DNA from: Quillaja saponaria
Taxonomy: Eukaryota; Streptophyta; Magnoliopsida; Fabales; Quillajaceae
Assembly: GCA_029379385.1 (NCBI GenBank)
Contig: CM055611.1
Location: 6,510,001 to 6,574,000, forward strand
Direction: 5' to 3'
Length of the DNA stretch: 64,000 nucleotides
The position numbers were made by a program, and so were the translations under genes. The first letter of the stretch is position 1. Every line of letters begins with the position of its first letter. The notes under the pieces were generated by a model. It made no database searches and was not told the origin of the DNA. It saw only the letters and a program-made list of their open reading frames with translations. Below, one piece after another: positions 1 through 11,895 of the stretch.

Positions 1-1170
1 TTCGAGGATTCAGGCCTTTAGCACCACATTCTGATCTGTGAGTAGTTGATTTTACTCCGCTGTTACTTCATTTGCGGTCACCTATTTTTTCAACCTCCTG
101 CATGACTCACTATTTGTCTTATAATCCGATTTTACAAGTGATAGTATTGAATTCTGATATATAGGTCCTTATTTCATATTTATGCTTTCCTTGAACTTTA
201 TCTTACCCATAGTTTTAGTAAATTGAAACAAAGCTTGAAACCGTTATTATCGCATAGAACTATTAATTTGGTATACATATGTTGGAGTTACATTTTGGCA
301 TAAATGCATGCACCAGCATAAATTTTCATTTTTATGAATAAAGCTAGGCTTGGAGGTTCCTTATTATTATTAATATTTTTTTTTGGGGGTGGGGTTTAGG
401 ATCTCAATGAAAGCTTATTACTTCAATATTCAACACTCTTGCATGCAATTGTATTAACAACACATAAAGTTAAGTATGACATGTATGTGACCATGAGAAT
501 ACTACATTCCCCTTATGGCTTTGTATACTTGTTAGATACAAAGAGCTAATTCATTTTGAGATGCTACTAAATCTGTCTTGGAAATGAATGAGAGAGAGTT
601 CCCAGTTAGTTTGCTTGTACTCTTTCTGTGTGGGGATGGCTAAATGCATTGTGCTACTTGTTCTGGCCTCCATTGAAAGAGGTTCTTAGGAAAGAAAATG
701 CAGTTTATATGTTCACATATTGATTAGTGTCTTGTTTGGATCAATGATAGTTAATCCTCTCCACCTGATGGAATATTCAATGGAATAATAATGTCAATCC
801 TAATATCAGGTTTACTAAAAGAAGCATATATACACCAAGGGAAGGACCTCTAGGCCTCCCATGAATGATTTATAGTTACTAGAGATCCCTACTTAGGTAT
901 TGACCTACAAACTGGATCTTTCGATCCCAGAGATTCTTTCAACTTGGAATGCTACTTTTAGCATTCTGGTCATAAATATCAAAGATGGAAGAAACAAAAT
1001 CATAAATCAACAAGAAAAATATTTATCTAAACAGCTTAAACCAAAATCTTTTATGAATTGCAGAGTTTTCCTTTTGCACCCATGTTGTCTCTCCTTTTCT
1101 TTGGATTGGAGAGTAGACACCTAAGTTTTCATTTCTATTATGCTTATATGTTTAAGTATCTAAAAATAAT

Positions 1171-1217
<47 letters not shown>

Positions 1218-4200
1218 ATGTGATCCTAAAAAAATATTCTATGTTCCAAACTAACGTACCAGACATTCTATGTTCCCATTCATGTTCTGTGTTCCGTATT
1301 GATTCAAGTACTAGATAACTATGGAATGATCACTGGTCTAAATAATCTTCCTCGGGCTATCCCCCCCTTATACTAATCTACTTTCTAGTCAGCCTTTTGC
1401 AAGACTGCCTCTCGAGGAAATGGTTGACAAAGAGAGGGTGACTTACAGGTGGTTAGTCGCAGAGCAGCTTTGATGTCAACATCGGCAAGAGGAGGGAGAG
1501 AACAACAGAAAAGATTATCACGTGAGTGAAATAAGGATTTGGGGTGGAGGGTGATGGTAAACTATTTTCGGGAATTGAGGCATCAATAAAGTAGTTTTTT
1601 TTTTTTTTTGATGAATTAATTACTTGAGTGCTTTACACTCAGTTAAAAAGTAGCCTTTTTTATGGTGCATGAAACTTTGATGGGTGCTCAGTCGCAGAGG
1701 TGCTTTGATATCATTGGGAAAAGGAGGGAGAGAGTTGTAGAAAGAATGCATGAGCGAAGAATGTTTGGGGGGTGAGGGGGTCAACTATATCATGGAATTA
1801 AGGCTTCGATAAATTAGGTTTATCTTTTTGTCGTGATGAATTAATTATTTTAGTACATTATGCTTTGTTAATGAGTAGGCTTTTTGTTGGTGCATGAAGA
1901 GTTCATTATTACTATTATTATGTTTATTGTAATTATAAATTGATTTAATTGTACATTTAGGGTAGGCTTTTATAATTTGGGGATGAGGATTATCAGTTAG
2001 GATTTTTTGGGGGTTATTTAAAAGTTATTATTATATTAGGAGTTTTAGCATATTTATAATTAATTTGGGGTTAAGTTAGGGTTTTTAATTATTAGGTTAA
2101 TGGTAGCCTATATAAAAGCATATTATGTATTCTAATCTTCAATCTTGAATTATAAATTGATAAATTTGTTTGTTTTCCCCTTGTGGCGTATCCCCTTTCT
2201 CCTTTTTCTTTCAAGTTTCTCTCTCCTATCCTTCTTGGTTGTACAACACTTGTCCATTTAATTAAGGATTACTTGGGATATGAGTTTGGGGGTTCAAATT
2301 GGGATTAGGATATTGGAAGCTTTCCCGTATAAGTGGATTATAATGAACTTCTGTATTGAAAATTATTTTTGATTATTCAGCTACTGGCCCTAGCATTGAC
2401 CATTCTTTCTTCCTTCTTCTCTGCATCTACTCTTTTTTCTCTTTGACTCTTACATCTCTTTGTTCACTCTCCTTTCTACTATCCTCCTCTATTGTCCTTC
2501 TCTACCCCATGAACATTTGACTGTATTTCTAATTTTGTTTTTTTTTTTTTTGCTGAGATGCCAGTATCTTCATTGCATCGTATTAGTACTTAATATGTTC
2601 ACAGTGAGCTAATTATTGACCACTTTGTTGTTGTTTGCATTTAGGTCGAAAGCTGCCAGGGCAAAAAGGTTGCTGCAGAAGAAAACAATGTTGAAGGAGA
2701 AAAAGAAGGCTCAGGCATTGGCTTCTGGAATTGACTGGCAAAGTGATGATTCAGATGATAAGCCACAGGTACCCTTTGTTTGGCAGAATTATGCTGACTT
2801 TCTTTAAGAGTCAAATTTGATTGATTTAATTCCTCAGATATTCTCCTCACCAGTTTTGTTATCTATGTTGCTTTGGATTTTGCAGAAAATATATAAAGAA
2901 CCTCCTTTGCATAATCTTCTCAAAGATGAAGAACACCATCAACTAATCCTGCAAGTTAGTACTTTTACTTCTTTTATTCCATTTTCTTTATTATAACTTC
3001 ATCTTTTAATAGGGCTTTTCTTCAGTTGTGCAAGGCATTGGCGTCTTTGCAAAGGTATTGGGAAGCATTAGAGATTGTTAATCTCATTCTTAGATTGGGT
3101 CATAACACACTGTCAGATGATAGGAAGGAGGAGCTTCGGTCTCTTGGTGCTCGTAAATCCTAAACCCTGTCAAACTTTGTACTCTTGATTGAAAAGATTC
3201 CCTCTCTGAACTCACACGCACTAAAAGTTCTTATTCTAGTGATCTTGAAGTTGCTTTCCCCATTTAATCAATTCCTGATTTTAAGATTCCTTTCAAAATG
3301 ATGTCTGCATAGGAAGAAATCTGGATTCATTGCCATTTAGATAGTACAAATTTGTAACTTGTTAAGCTTGGTATGTTCTTTGCAGAAATGGCATTCAACA
3401 CTACAGATCCCAAGCATGGGTTTGACTGTGTGAAATACATTGTTCTGCAACACCCATACAGCTTTGCTGCTTGGAATTGTTACTACAAAGTCATGTCAAG
3501 GTATTTGTTGCTTTCTTTGTCTATATCATTTCTCTTGATTTAAAAGTTGTTCCGTATCAATTTTACTCGTGCCGAGTGAAAACTTAACGAATAGTTCCCC
3601 TGTTACACTGCCAGATTTAGGATTGTTCTTGAAACTGTCCTAACTGTTACGGGTGTGCAACCAGGCGGGTGGGTTGGGTTTAAGATAAATCTCACCCGGC
3701 ACAACCAAGTCGGGTTGGCAAAAAACCCATAAAAATTTTGAAGTTGGGTGATAGAAAATTGCACCTGATTAAAATTTCGGATGAGTCAGTCAGGTCAACT
3801 GAGTTGAACTTTTCATTTGTTCTTATTATAGAATAAACCAATAACTACTTTTAACAAATAATTAAGGTCCAAAATAAGATAAACATAGATTGGGATCTTT
3901 TAACATTACAATTTAATTAAGACAAATATAATTTACAATAAGGTATATTTAACAGTGTTATCAAAGGCTTTAGGGACACCTAGCTGCTAGGGGCCCTAGA
4001 GCCTAGGCGCAAGGCGCTCACTTAAGCAAAGTCAGGCGCACATTTAATAAAAAAATCTAGAGACAATAATTCCTAGCTTATAACAACTAAAAACTAAGAC
4101 CAATAGGTTATGACTTTAGAAAAAAGTATCCATAGGGAAGAATTCTAGCAAGTGAAAAGTAAAGGTTGAAAAAGATCTTGCTAAAGGAAAGAGGTCAAGC

Positions 4201-7200
4201 AAGTAGTCCACTAAGCTAGCAAGTAAAAATTGAGTTTATGCTTCTTGCTAGATTCCTAATTGGCTATTCCTCCTCTTGTAACTTTGTCAAAGTTACAAAC
4301 CAAATCTTTTTTTTTTTCCTTCTGTTGGGTCTACTAAATGGACATACTTCCATGCAGGATTCTTCTTCGATTGGATATCAGGCAAGGCCATTATAAAATG
4401 AAAAAGGAAAAAAAAAATACTAAGAAGTAAGAACATACCAGAGATTGAATATAAACAAAACAATTAAAAGTCTTGATTTATTTTGTAGCATAGCAGATTT
4501 AGAATACAAAGATGAGGAAGAAGAAAAACTGAAGAAAGAATTGAGAAAAAAGTATATATAAGGCAGACTTATTACTGCTGAATGTGCTCTGTTTTTCAGG
4601 TACAAAACAGGAGAGATTTGGCTACAGTTTAAGCCACACAAATGCTCCAGCTTTTTGTGTAGCATATTAGATATTAGAATTTTGTCTGTAGCATAGTAGA
4701 TATTAGAATAAGAAGAAGAACTGAAGAATAAATTAAGAAAAAGAGAATATACAAGGCAAACTTACCACTGACTACTACTACTGAGTATCCTCTGTTTTTC
4801 AGGTACAAAACTGGGCAGATTTGGCTATGGTTTAAGTCACAAAAATGCTCTGCTTTTTGTGTAGTATATTAGAGATTAGTATAAGCAGAAGATGAAGGAC
4901 CAGATTTAGAAAATAACTTAAGAAAAAAAGGATAGAGAATAGGCATACAGTGAAAATATGCTCTGTTTTTTGGCCAGGAAATTGGGATGCTCCGAGACTT
5001 CAGTCTATAGGCTGCTGATATCAGGATTTTGGCTGAAGGCCTGCTGCTGATTTAGGGTTGTTTTTAATGTTTTAGGGACCTTTCATGTTTCTATTAGGAT
5101 GTTTTCCAATGTCCGATGTTTCCCTTTTCCGAGGAAACTAAAAACTTGAGTTTTTTTTTTTTTTTTTTTCAAATTTAAAAAATAACTAAAATCTTATCTG
5201 CACCTTCTGGTTGCTTTCTGTGGGCCTCGAGGCGCCTCTGAACATGGCAGAGGCATGCTTTGTACACCTAGGTGGTGCTTTAGTGCCAATGCCCGCCTTA
5301 GAGGTGCATTAGCATGAATATAAATTCAAACTAAATATGATAAGTTTAAAAATTAACAGGAACATAGATTGGGTTGAGTCATATTCTCACCTTCATTTAT
5401 TAAAAGACTCTAAATTAAATTTTTGGTCATATTTCTTTTGTTTTTAAAAAATAATTTTAAAACATTAGTAAATATATTCGGGTGTGTTCTAGGGTTAAAC
5501 TTTTTTTGCACCATGATAACTGACCCGACCCGACATAAAAGATAAAAGGTCACCAAACTTAACATTCGGATTTAAACGGATTACTGGGTTTTGGTCAGAT
5601 TCAACCAGGTCAGTTCACATTAGTCAGGTTCCTGGATTTTCGACACACTCCTACCAACTGTAGTGTACGACAAGCTCTTAAAATAAAAAATCAAATGATA
5701 TGTAATCAGAGTTGAACTTCTGATAACCAATATATATCATTACAATTATAGCATAACAGTTAACCCAAAGAGAACTTTATTGAGAATCATCTAGTCCTCT
5801 TCTTTGTTTATTTTGAATAGATTTTAAAAGAGTAAGTTATCAAACACGATTAAGTGACTACCATAGCTAGGAAAAAGGAAAAAGTAATCATATTCCACTC
5901 AAAAAGTGTACTTAGTTCCACTCTATGTTTATGTCTCTCAGGTGAGTGGGACCCATCTAAGAGAAATAGCAAACTGTACCATCTTGGGTCATGTATGTGA
6001 TAAACAGGTTATGAAAGATAATTTTGGCATTATTACTCTCTCTAGATGCAGGAAAAATAGCCAAGTTAGTCTTTCAAGGTGTTAGGACAATCAATAGGAT
6101 TGCATAGTTTTTTCAGACTAGATGGATAGTGCCCTTTTTTCCTATTTCTTTTGCAAGAATCCTTATCCATCTCTTCGTATTATGACTCTATAGTCTAAAT
6201 CAGAGGTCCCTGACTCAAACATCAAATGGACCGACTAAATAAAATAGGTGTTCCAACCTCTTAGTAAGTATTAACTCTAGGGGGTACATGATGGTACTCG
6301 CCTTTCTACAGAATAGACTGCTGCACGTTACCTAATCTTTTCAATACCACTTACTGAACTTTCTACACTCAAATACATGATTTTATTTTCAATTTTTATG
6401 TTTTTTCGTTAAGATTGGAGAATCGGGATACAAGGCATTACAAATTTGTACGCATGCAAGGCAAACTCATAGACTGTGTACCACCTATTCTCATTTCTGG
6501 GCATCAGTTTACGATGCTAAGCCATCATCAAGATGCTGCAAGGAAATACCTTGAAGCCTATAAGCTGTTGCCCGAGAATCCCTTAATAAATCTTTGTGTT
6601 GGTATGTTGTTCTTTTATTGTTAATTCATTAGTACCTTTGATTCTGTATTTTATATTACTGCTTCCAGTTGAATTATGTACTGACTGAAATGGTAACTTC
6701 CAATCACACAGGAACTGCCTTAATCAACTTAGCACTTGGTTTTAGACTTCAAAACAAGCATCAATGCATTGTGCAGGGTTTAGCGTTCCTCTACAACAAT
6801 TTGCGAATTTGTGAAAACAGCCAGGTTTGGTTTGATAACCCCAAACTCCTTCCCCTTCTGCAAAAAATACAATTAAAAACCAAAAATAGGAAAAAAAAAT
6901 TTGATTTTCCCCATATATATATAAAAATAGTATTCATGAACTTCTAGGTTTATATTGATAAAAGTTGAACTTATGTGCACATCTCTGTAAACATTAAAGG
7001 CACTACCTTTTGTAATTTGCATTCCATAGTTCTAGAAGTTGAGTTTTCTTTGGAACGTGGGTTGAACAATCCTTCTGAAGTACCTATGTGCCTGTGCCCC
7101 TATTCCCTATGTGTGTGTGTGTTCTATTTCTCAAGGATAAAAAAGTTATGACTTTGAAGAAAATTAAAATACACCATCTTTTTATATAGCTAGCATGTAT

Positions 7201-9074
7201 TTTTAAATACACATACTCCCACCATCCCACTTTGAGTGTCACTTTTTTATTTTGGATTTGTCCGGGTCAAATTGTCACTCTTTGAAACGGCAAGTATAAA
7301 AGTTGTCAACCTTACAATAGTACCTTCTAATTCAAATTCTGCTTTATCGAACACTTGGACATCAATTCCAACAAAAATTGTCTTCCTATATGGGTAAAGT
7401 TAGAAAGTTATTGTCATAGTATAGATTTTTTAAATTCTGCTTGATGTCAATAAGTGGCACATAGTGGGTACAAAGCATGATAGGTTCAGAAAAGTGTGAA
7501 AGAACTGGATGGCTTCAATCAGCTTTATGCCTGGCAAAAATCACAGAATATACTCCAAAGACTGGCATGGTCATAGGTCAAGCCTAACTATTCTAGGAAA
7601 GCTCAGCAGTCTTAGAAACACAAACCTATTAGGCATCATGTATTCAACTTTTTTCTTCTATCAAAACTAGACCAGCCTCCCTCTTAATTCTAACATGGAA
7701 GTTCAGTAGAATTAGAAAGAAGATTGCTAGTAATGTATTGTTAATGTTGTGTTTTGTCTTGTTTATTGGGTTGGGCCAATGTTTCGCGGTGCGACTTGTT
7801 AGATAAATATGACCCGAAATTTAAGTTTTAGTTCACGACGCGGAGGAATGGGCTGATAGGCCCCTTTTGTAGCAAGGCATCAAAGCAGGTTTGAAACTTA
7901 AGCCCGACCTTAGCTTGATTTCCAAAAACCCTAATCCTCTTTATTTTCTCTAACCTCCACGTGAAGAAAAGGAGAAGAAGAAAATAAGCTTTACATCTAG
8001 CCATCTTTTCAAACCTAGTTATTCTCACTTTTCTCTATAGTCTATCCTAGTTATCTATTTTGTCTAAAGGATAGTTTAACCCTTCTCCTTTTCAAGTCTC
8101 TTTTGTTTTAGGATTTAACGGCTCAAACAGTACATGCGTGAACTTTCTTGCTGTATCTCTTTCTAGTAGTGCTCCTTTATTTTTTCAGAATATTCCGTTG
8201 TACCTCTTTCCAACGGTGTTCTTTTTATTTTTCTGGCAAATACAATTGTCTCTTTTTCGCCAACAAGGATATTGTTCACAGGTGTTTTTTCACATTGTAC
8301 CATTGGTTGATGTTCATGAAACGGATTGAAGTGACTACCCTTTCTCATTCTATTTACTTCTTGATTTATTGTTATTAGATTGTTTTCAGTGAGGGGGAGT
8401 GTTAAGATTGATAATTGGATTTTACTTATACAAGATTGAGCATTATATGCTCCTTCTTGAGAGTAGTGTTAGAAATATAATAGTAATGTATTGTTAAGTT
8501 CTACATTATTTAGATGTGGAAGTCTATGTTTTAACCTTTATTATAAATAAAAGGTTATAGGTGTAGGCTTTGATTAACCAATCAAGCCCACAATCATTTT
8601 TCTCATTTTATTTTATTCAAAAAAATCATGTTTAATAAACGATTATCCATATTTGAGAATATATGGTTAATCCACAAAACCAATATGTTTTTGTAACTTA
8701 AGCAAAAGGTCTCCAGAGGAGGTCTGTGTAATTCTTCTAAGTAACACAAGAAGTTTGGAGACATCACTATCCTCTTTGAAATTTCATTTATTATACTTCC
8801 TATTTTATTTGACTTCCTTACATTACTGAAATTGCAGTTAATGATGGTTAACTGGAATTGGATCTTAAGTTTCGTGCTGACCAAGCTATAGGGTCAAGAA
8901 TAGGATTCCAAGCTATGAGGCAAGGGTAAAAATACAAATATGGGTATTGGATATAGGGATTTCTAAAAAAATGGAATGCGTGACACGTCCAGGATCTGTT
9001 GAATTTTAATAAATTATAAAAATATATATTGTCTATGTAAAAATTACAAATAGTTTAAAGTAATAATAAGAGCA

Positions 9075-9113
<39 letters not shown>

Positions 9114-10493
9114 CAATCCCAAAATTTCACCATAGCTTGCAAATTAAAATTACTTTCATAAACCTGTGAGGAAGGGAGAGGGAAAGAGAAGATGGGGCTG
9201 AAGGTCAGCAGCCGCTACTGAGAGAAAGAGAAGAGATTTACCTCAATACCCAAAAGCTTCAAGCTGCAAATCCATAACAGCCTAACAACTGAGAAAGCTT
9301 AAGTGTTATTCTTGCGAAATTAAAAAAAAAAAAAAAAAAACTGAAAAATAAATAAAGACCTATATTTAAGCTGATCCAAGCTGTATCAGATTTAAAAGAA
9401 AAAATTACACATATTGGATACATATCATGCGTATCCTGGCCTGGCCATATATCTGGTGCGGATACGGCTCACATATGCACACGTCTGAGCTTCACATATT
9501 CCAACTTCCAAGCATCGCTGTTTGGGGACAGGCTTTGTTTGGTACCTGTCACCTATTGCGCTTTGGTGAACTATTTAGTTCTCAGCTGGGTACTGTTAGC
9601 ACAAGGTTTTAGATCCTTTGTTCAAAGAAGTGGTACTTGATGATACACATTTGATTGGATCTGATAATATACTTAGAATTGAGTTTAGATTCTCTGATTT
9701 ATAACAATCATTTTAACATAAATTATGCAGCATTTCAGTTGAACACATTGGTACCTTACATGCTTTGTTACTCCTACAAATATTTTTCTCAATCATAAAG
9801 ATCAAAACATAAGAAAAGAGTGATATGGGGAGGCCAAGTCGGGTATCGTGATTATTGATGATTTTGTGTAGAAATAGGTCCTATTGGATCATATAAATCC
9901 TATGGGTATTGCTGGTCATGATTGCTCTAATATAATTATCCACGTGAAAATAATTTGTGATTAGCTTAAACTACCATATCATAAGATTGTACATTTGTTG
10001 TTAACAATTTCTGTTTAGTAACCATGAAGCTTCTGATTTCAACAATTTAAATAAATACTTTAGTAGATAAATGGATCCATTTTTAGCTGCTTTCTGTGAA
10101 ATATCATACATATCCATATAACTGCTTGAATTGTCGCACTAGTTTCCTACTTTCCTATAGTTGTAAAAATGGTAGTGTGCGGTAGTGTGCTTACAAAAGA
10201 AAGTATGCTGTTAAAACTCTTTGCAGGAATCCTTATATAATTTAGCTAGAGCATTTCAGCATGTTGGCCTAGTGACTCTGGCAGCTTCATATTATGAGAA
10301 AGTTCTTGCAACTCATGAGAATGATTACCCCATCCCCAAACTTCCCAATGAGAATTTAGATGTTGTCGAAAACCGGAAATCAGGTTACTGTGACCTTCGC
10401 AGAGAAGCAGCCTACAATCTGCATCTAATCTACAAAAAGAGTGGTGCAATTGATCTTGCTAGGCAAGTCTTGAAAGATCATTGCACTTTCTGA
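1..10493 (+). CDS. GTF3C3: TFIIIC TPR subunit (general transcription factor 3C polypeptide 3), 3' part
   Basis: Coding exons read as <1-37, 2645-2768, 2886-2954, 3026-3152, 3386-3500, 6414-6601, 6712-6824 and 10227-10493 (TGA). All junctions are GT/AG and all phases agree, giving 345 codons with no internal stop. The split codons rebuild as Leu (37/2645), Gln (3152/3386), Arg (3500/6414) and Gly (6601/6712). The protein begins with a basic stretch (KAARAKRLLQKK) and an acidic DDSDD patch, then tetratricopeptide-like helices including AARKYLEAYKLLPENP, LVTLAASYYEKVLA and AAYNLHLIYKKSGAIDLARQ. This matches the C-terminal half of plant GTF3C3/Tfc4, the TPR subunit that lets TFIIIC bound to A/B boxes recruit TFIIIB for RNA polymerase III. 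That role is family knowledge. The N-terminal half lies left of the window. Introns 38-2644, 3501-6413 and 6825-10226 are long and hold repeats. The first exon is short, so its call rests on the reading-frame match. Identification is confident; exact start of the gene is not visible. Confidence 0.9.
1179..1206. repeat. (TA)n microsatellite
   Basis: A run of about 14 TA units inside the first visible intron of the TFIIIC subunit gene. Confidence 0.9.
1445..1888. repeat. Diverged tandem duplication, unit about 235 bp
   Basis: Two adjacent copies (about 1445-1675 and 1688-1888) share, in order, a gtcgcagag...gctttgat block, an aggagggagag block, a tgatgaattaatta block and an end resembling tggtgcatgaa. 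The copies differ by small indels and substitutions, including a poly-T run in copy 1. It lies in an intron and has no coding signal. It may be an old local duplication or a fragment of an unrecognised element. Confidence 0.6.
3648..5653. mobile_element. Non-autonomous hAT-like DNA transposon in the TFIIIC-gene intron
   Basis: The left end begins tacgggtgtgcaa and the right end is ...cgacacactccta, an imperfect terminal inverted repeat of about 13 bp. It is flanked by an 8-bp direct repeat with one mismatch: ctaactgt (3640-3647) and ccaactgt (5654-5661). Subterminal regions are rich in cgggt/acccg motifs (3660-3730 and 5520-5600), as in plant hAT-type elements. No transposase ORF is visible, so it is non-autonomous. 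Internal aggcgc/gaggcgcc-rich stretches at about 3953-4035 and 5219-5315 suggest that a second element may have inserted inside it. The 8-bp duplication favours hAT over other superfamilies. Confidence 0.7.
4489..4990. repeat. Diverged tandem repeat, about 200-bp unit, inside the hAT-like element
   Basis: Three partial units start near 4489, 4663 and 4864. Each carries an A/G-rich aagaagaa...ctgaag segment followed by a tgctctgttttt segment; the first two continue caggtacaaaac and an atttggct stretch. The repeated tttttcag/gt string looks like a splice acceptor joined to a donor. Confidence 0.6.
7214..7470. mobile_element. Possible Stowaway/Mariner-like MITE
   Basis: The left end reads tactcccaccatcccac followed by tttgagtgtcac, very like the ctccctccgtccc start of plant Stowaway-type MITEs. 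A weaker inverted match (agtggcacatagtgggta) lies near 7453-7470. The TA at each end would be the target. The right end is poor, so this is tentative. Confidence 0.4.
7724..8610 (+). mobile_element. Possible Copia LTR-retrotransposon 3' remnant
   Basis: A purine run gtgagggggag (about 8389-8399) directly precedes tgttaag, the layout of a Copia polypurine tract and 3' LTR start. A second tgttagaaatat block follows at about 8467. The string taatgtattgttaa occurs at both 7732 and 8483, which could reflect two LTR fragments. No gag or pol coding is visible. Low confidence; it could also be an unrelated repeat. Confidence 0.3.
9076..9111. repeat. Poly-A tract, 36 A
   Basis: An uninterrupted run of 36 A in the last intron of the TFIIIC gene, followed by cccaatccc. 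It may be a slippage tract or a retroposition tail, but no retroposed sequence was recognised next to it. Confidence 0.85.
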
Positions 10494-11572
10494 GTTTACA
10501 TCTATCAGAGTGCTATTACCTTGCAGGATATCTTGCGATCATACGTAATGTACATCTAGAAGTTAAGTTGAGGATTTGTGTTATCGATATTTACTATAAG
10601 CATGGACTTGTATAGGCAAATATATCTGTATGTGGTATTTACTGGGATCCGAATTATAAATTGGTATTTATTGGATAACTTACAGGTTATCCCTTTGATC
10701 TCTAGTTTGCGCTAGTCTAGCGAGTTGCTGCTCAACATTTTTACTGAGACGGACGTGTCTCGTTGTATTCTCTACTCAGCAGGATTCTCATTAAAATGAG
10801 ATTTCCATGTTTTATGTAGAATACAGCTCCAGTTCATAATTTTTCATTAGTATATAAGAGTCAAGTTGGTATAGTTCCCAAGAAAAGTATGCCCATGTTC
10901 ATGCTTATGTTTTGTCCATTTAAAGCTTTTTATACCAAGTTCTTTTTCTTTTTTTTTTTCCCGGAATTTATTTCATAACTACTTCTACTCGAGTTATTTT
11001 TGGTATATCAAGCATTTTCACTTTGGAACATTTTGCATATGTACAGTGCCCATGTTTAAAACATTTTAAACAATTAATCCTCATTTTCCTCCAATCTACC
11101 TCTATCCTTTAAATATAAAGATAGAAAGAAAAAATATAAAGACAGAACATAAGTATAGAAATTAAAGATAAGTATAAATGTAATAATGAGTAATTTGCTT
11201 ACTTGGTTATTGAATGCAACAATAAACGAGAGTAGAATTAATAGTAGTTCTTAAATAACTTTGACAAATGGCACAATAATGATTTTTTAATACAATTGTC
11301 TAATTGTCACTTTAAATTGCAATATAGTCTTTCGGTTTCTCATTCTAACAAATAATTTTTCTGATGAGCTCCACATGCTTCTTCGTGGGCATTTAGCATG
11401 ACCACTAATACTATTAATACATCACTGCAAAATATCTTCAGGGTTCCTTTTGTATAATTGAACATCAACCAAACAAATTCAATCAATGTACATTTGTTTT
11501 TGGATCAACTTGAGTATTGGGATCTTGTAAATAAGCAATAAACTAACACCTCTAACCTCATTTGCTCCCAAG
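10494..11572. other. 3' flank of the TFIIIC gene
   Basis: The first few hundred bases should be 3' UTR. No exact polyadenylation site can be fixed. The rest is AT-rich with no gene signal. Confidence 0.5.
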
Positions 11573-11895
11573 TCAACAGGCAAGCATTGATGACCAGATA
11601 TCGATCAAAAGTAGCAAGAGGAAACTGTTGTTTGACATAAATAGGAGGAGGAATGGGACTACAATATTTTTTGGGACATACTCAATGATGACATCCTCAA
11701 AATATTGTAGTAAATCAACCACAACAACGTAATAATATGAAAGTACTAGATGAAGTATTTTATAAAGTCCATTTACTTGATTACGGACAAGTTGCGAATC
11801 TCCAATGATGTGAAGATTCCTTGCTTTTAATTCGGTAAGAACTTCCAAGCCAATTATCAAGACTTCATATTAGGCTTGATTATTGGAGCATGGGA
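11573..11895 (-). pseudogene. Gypsy-type RNase H fragment
   Basis: The minus strand reads CSNNQA then a stop, YEVLIIGLEVL, and GDSQLVRNQVNGLY. These match the RNase H motifs NNQAEYEALI and DSQLVxNQVNG found in plant Ty3/gypsy polyproteins and related RVT_3 domains. A conserved Glu codon has become a stop. The frame decays after the VEYVP-like motif, with another stop near the end. Only about 105 codons survive. No LTRs are visible around it, so this is an isolated remnant. Confidence 0.65.

Noticed and set aside
900..1124. 74-codon open frame in the first intron
   Set aside because: Starts at a non-ATG codon, lies in an intron on the same strand, and matches nothing.
11573..11860. 95-codon open frame as a host gene
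   Set aside because: The DSQLV.NQVNG motif shows it is a retroelement RNase H fragment with a stop in the preceding conserved motif.
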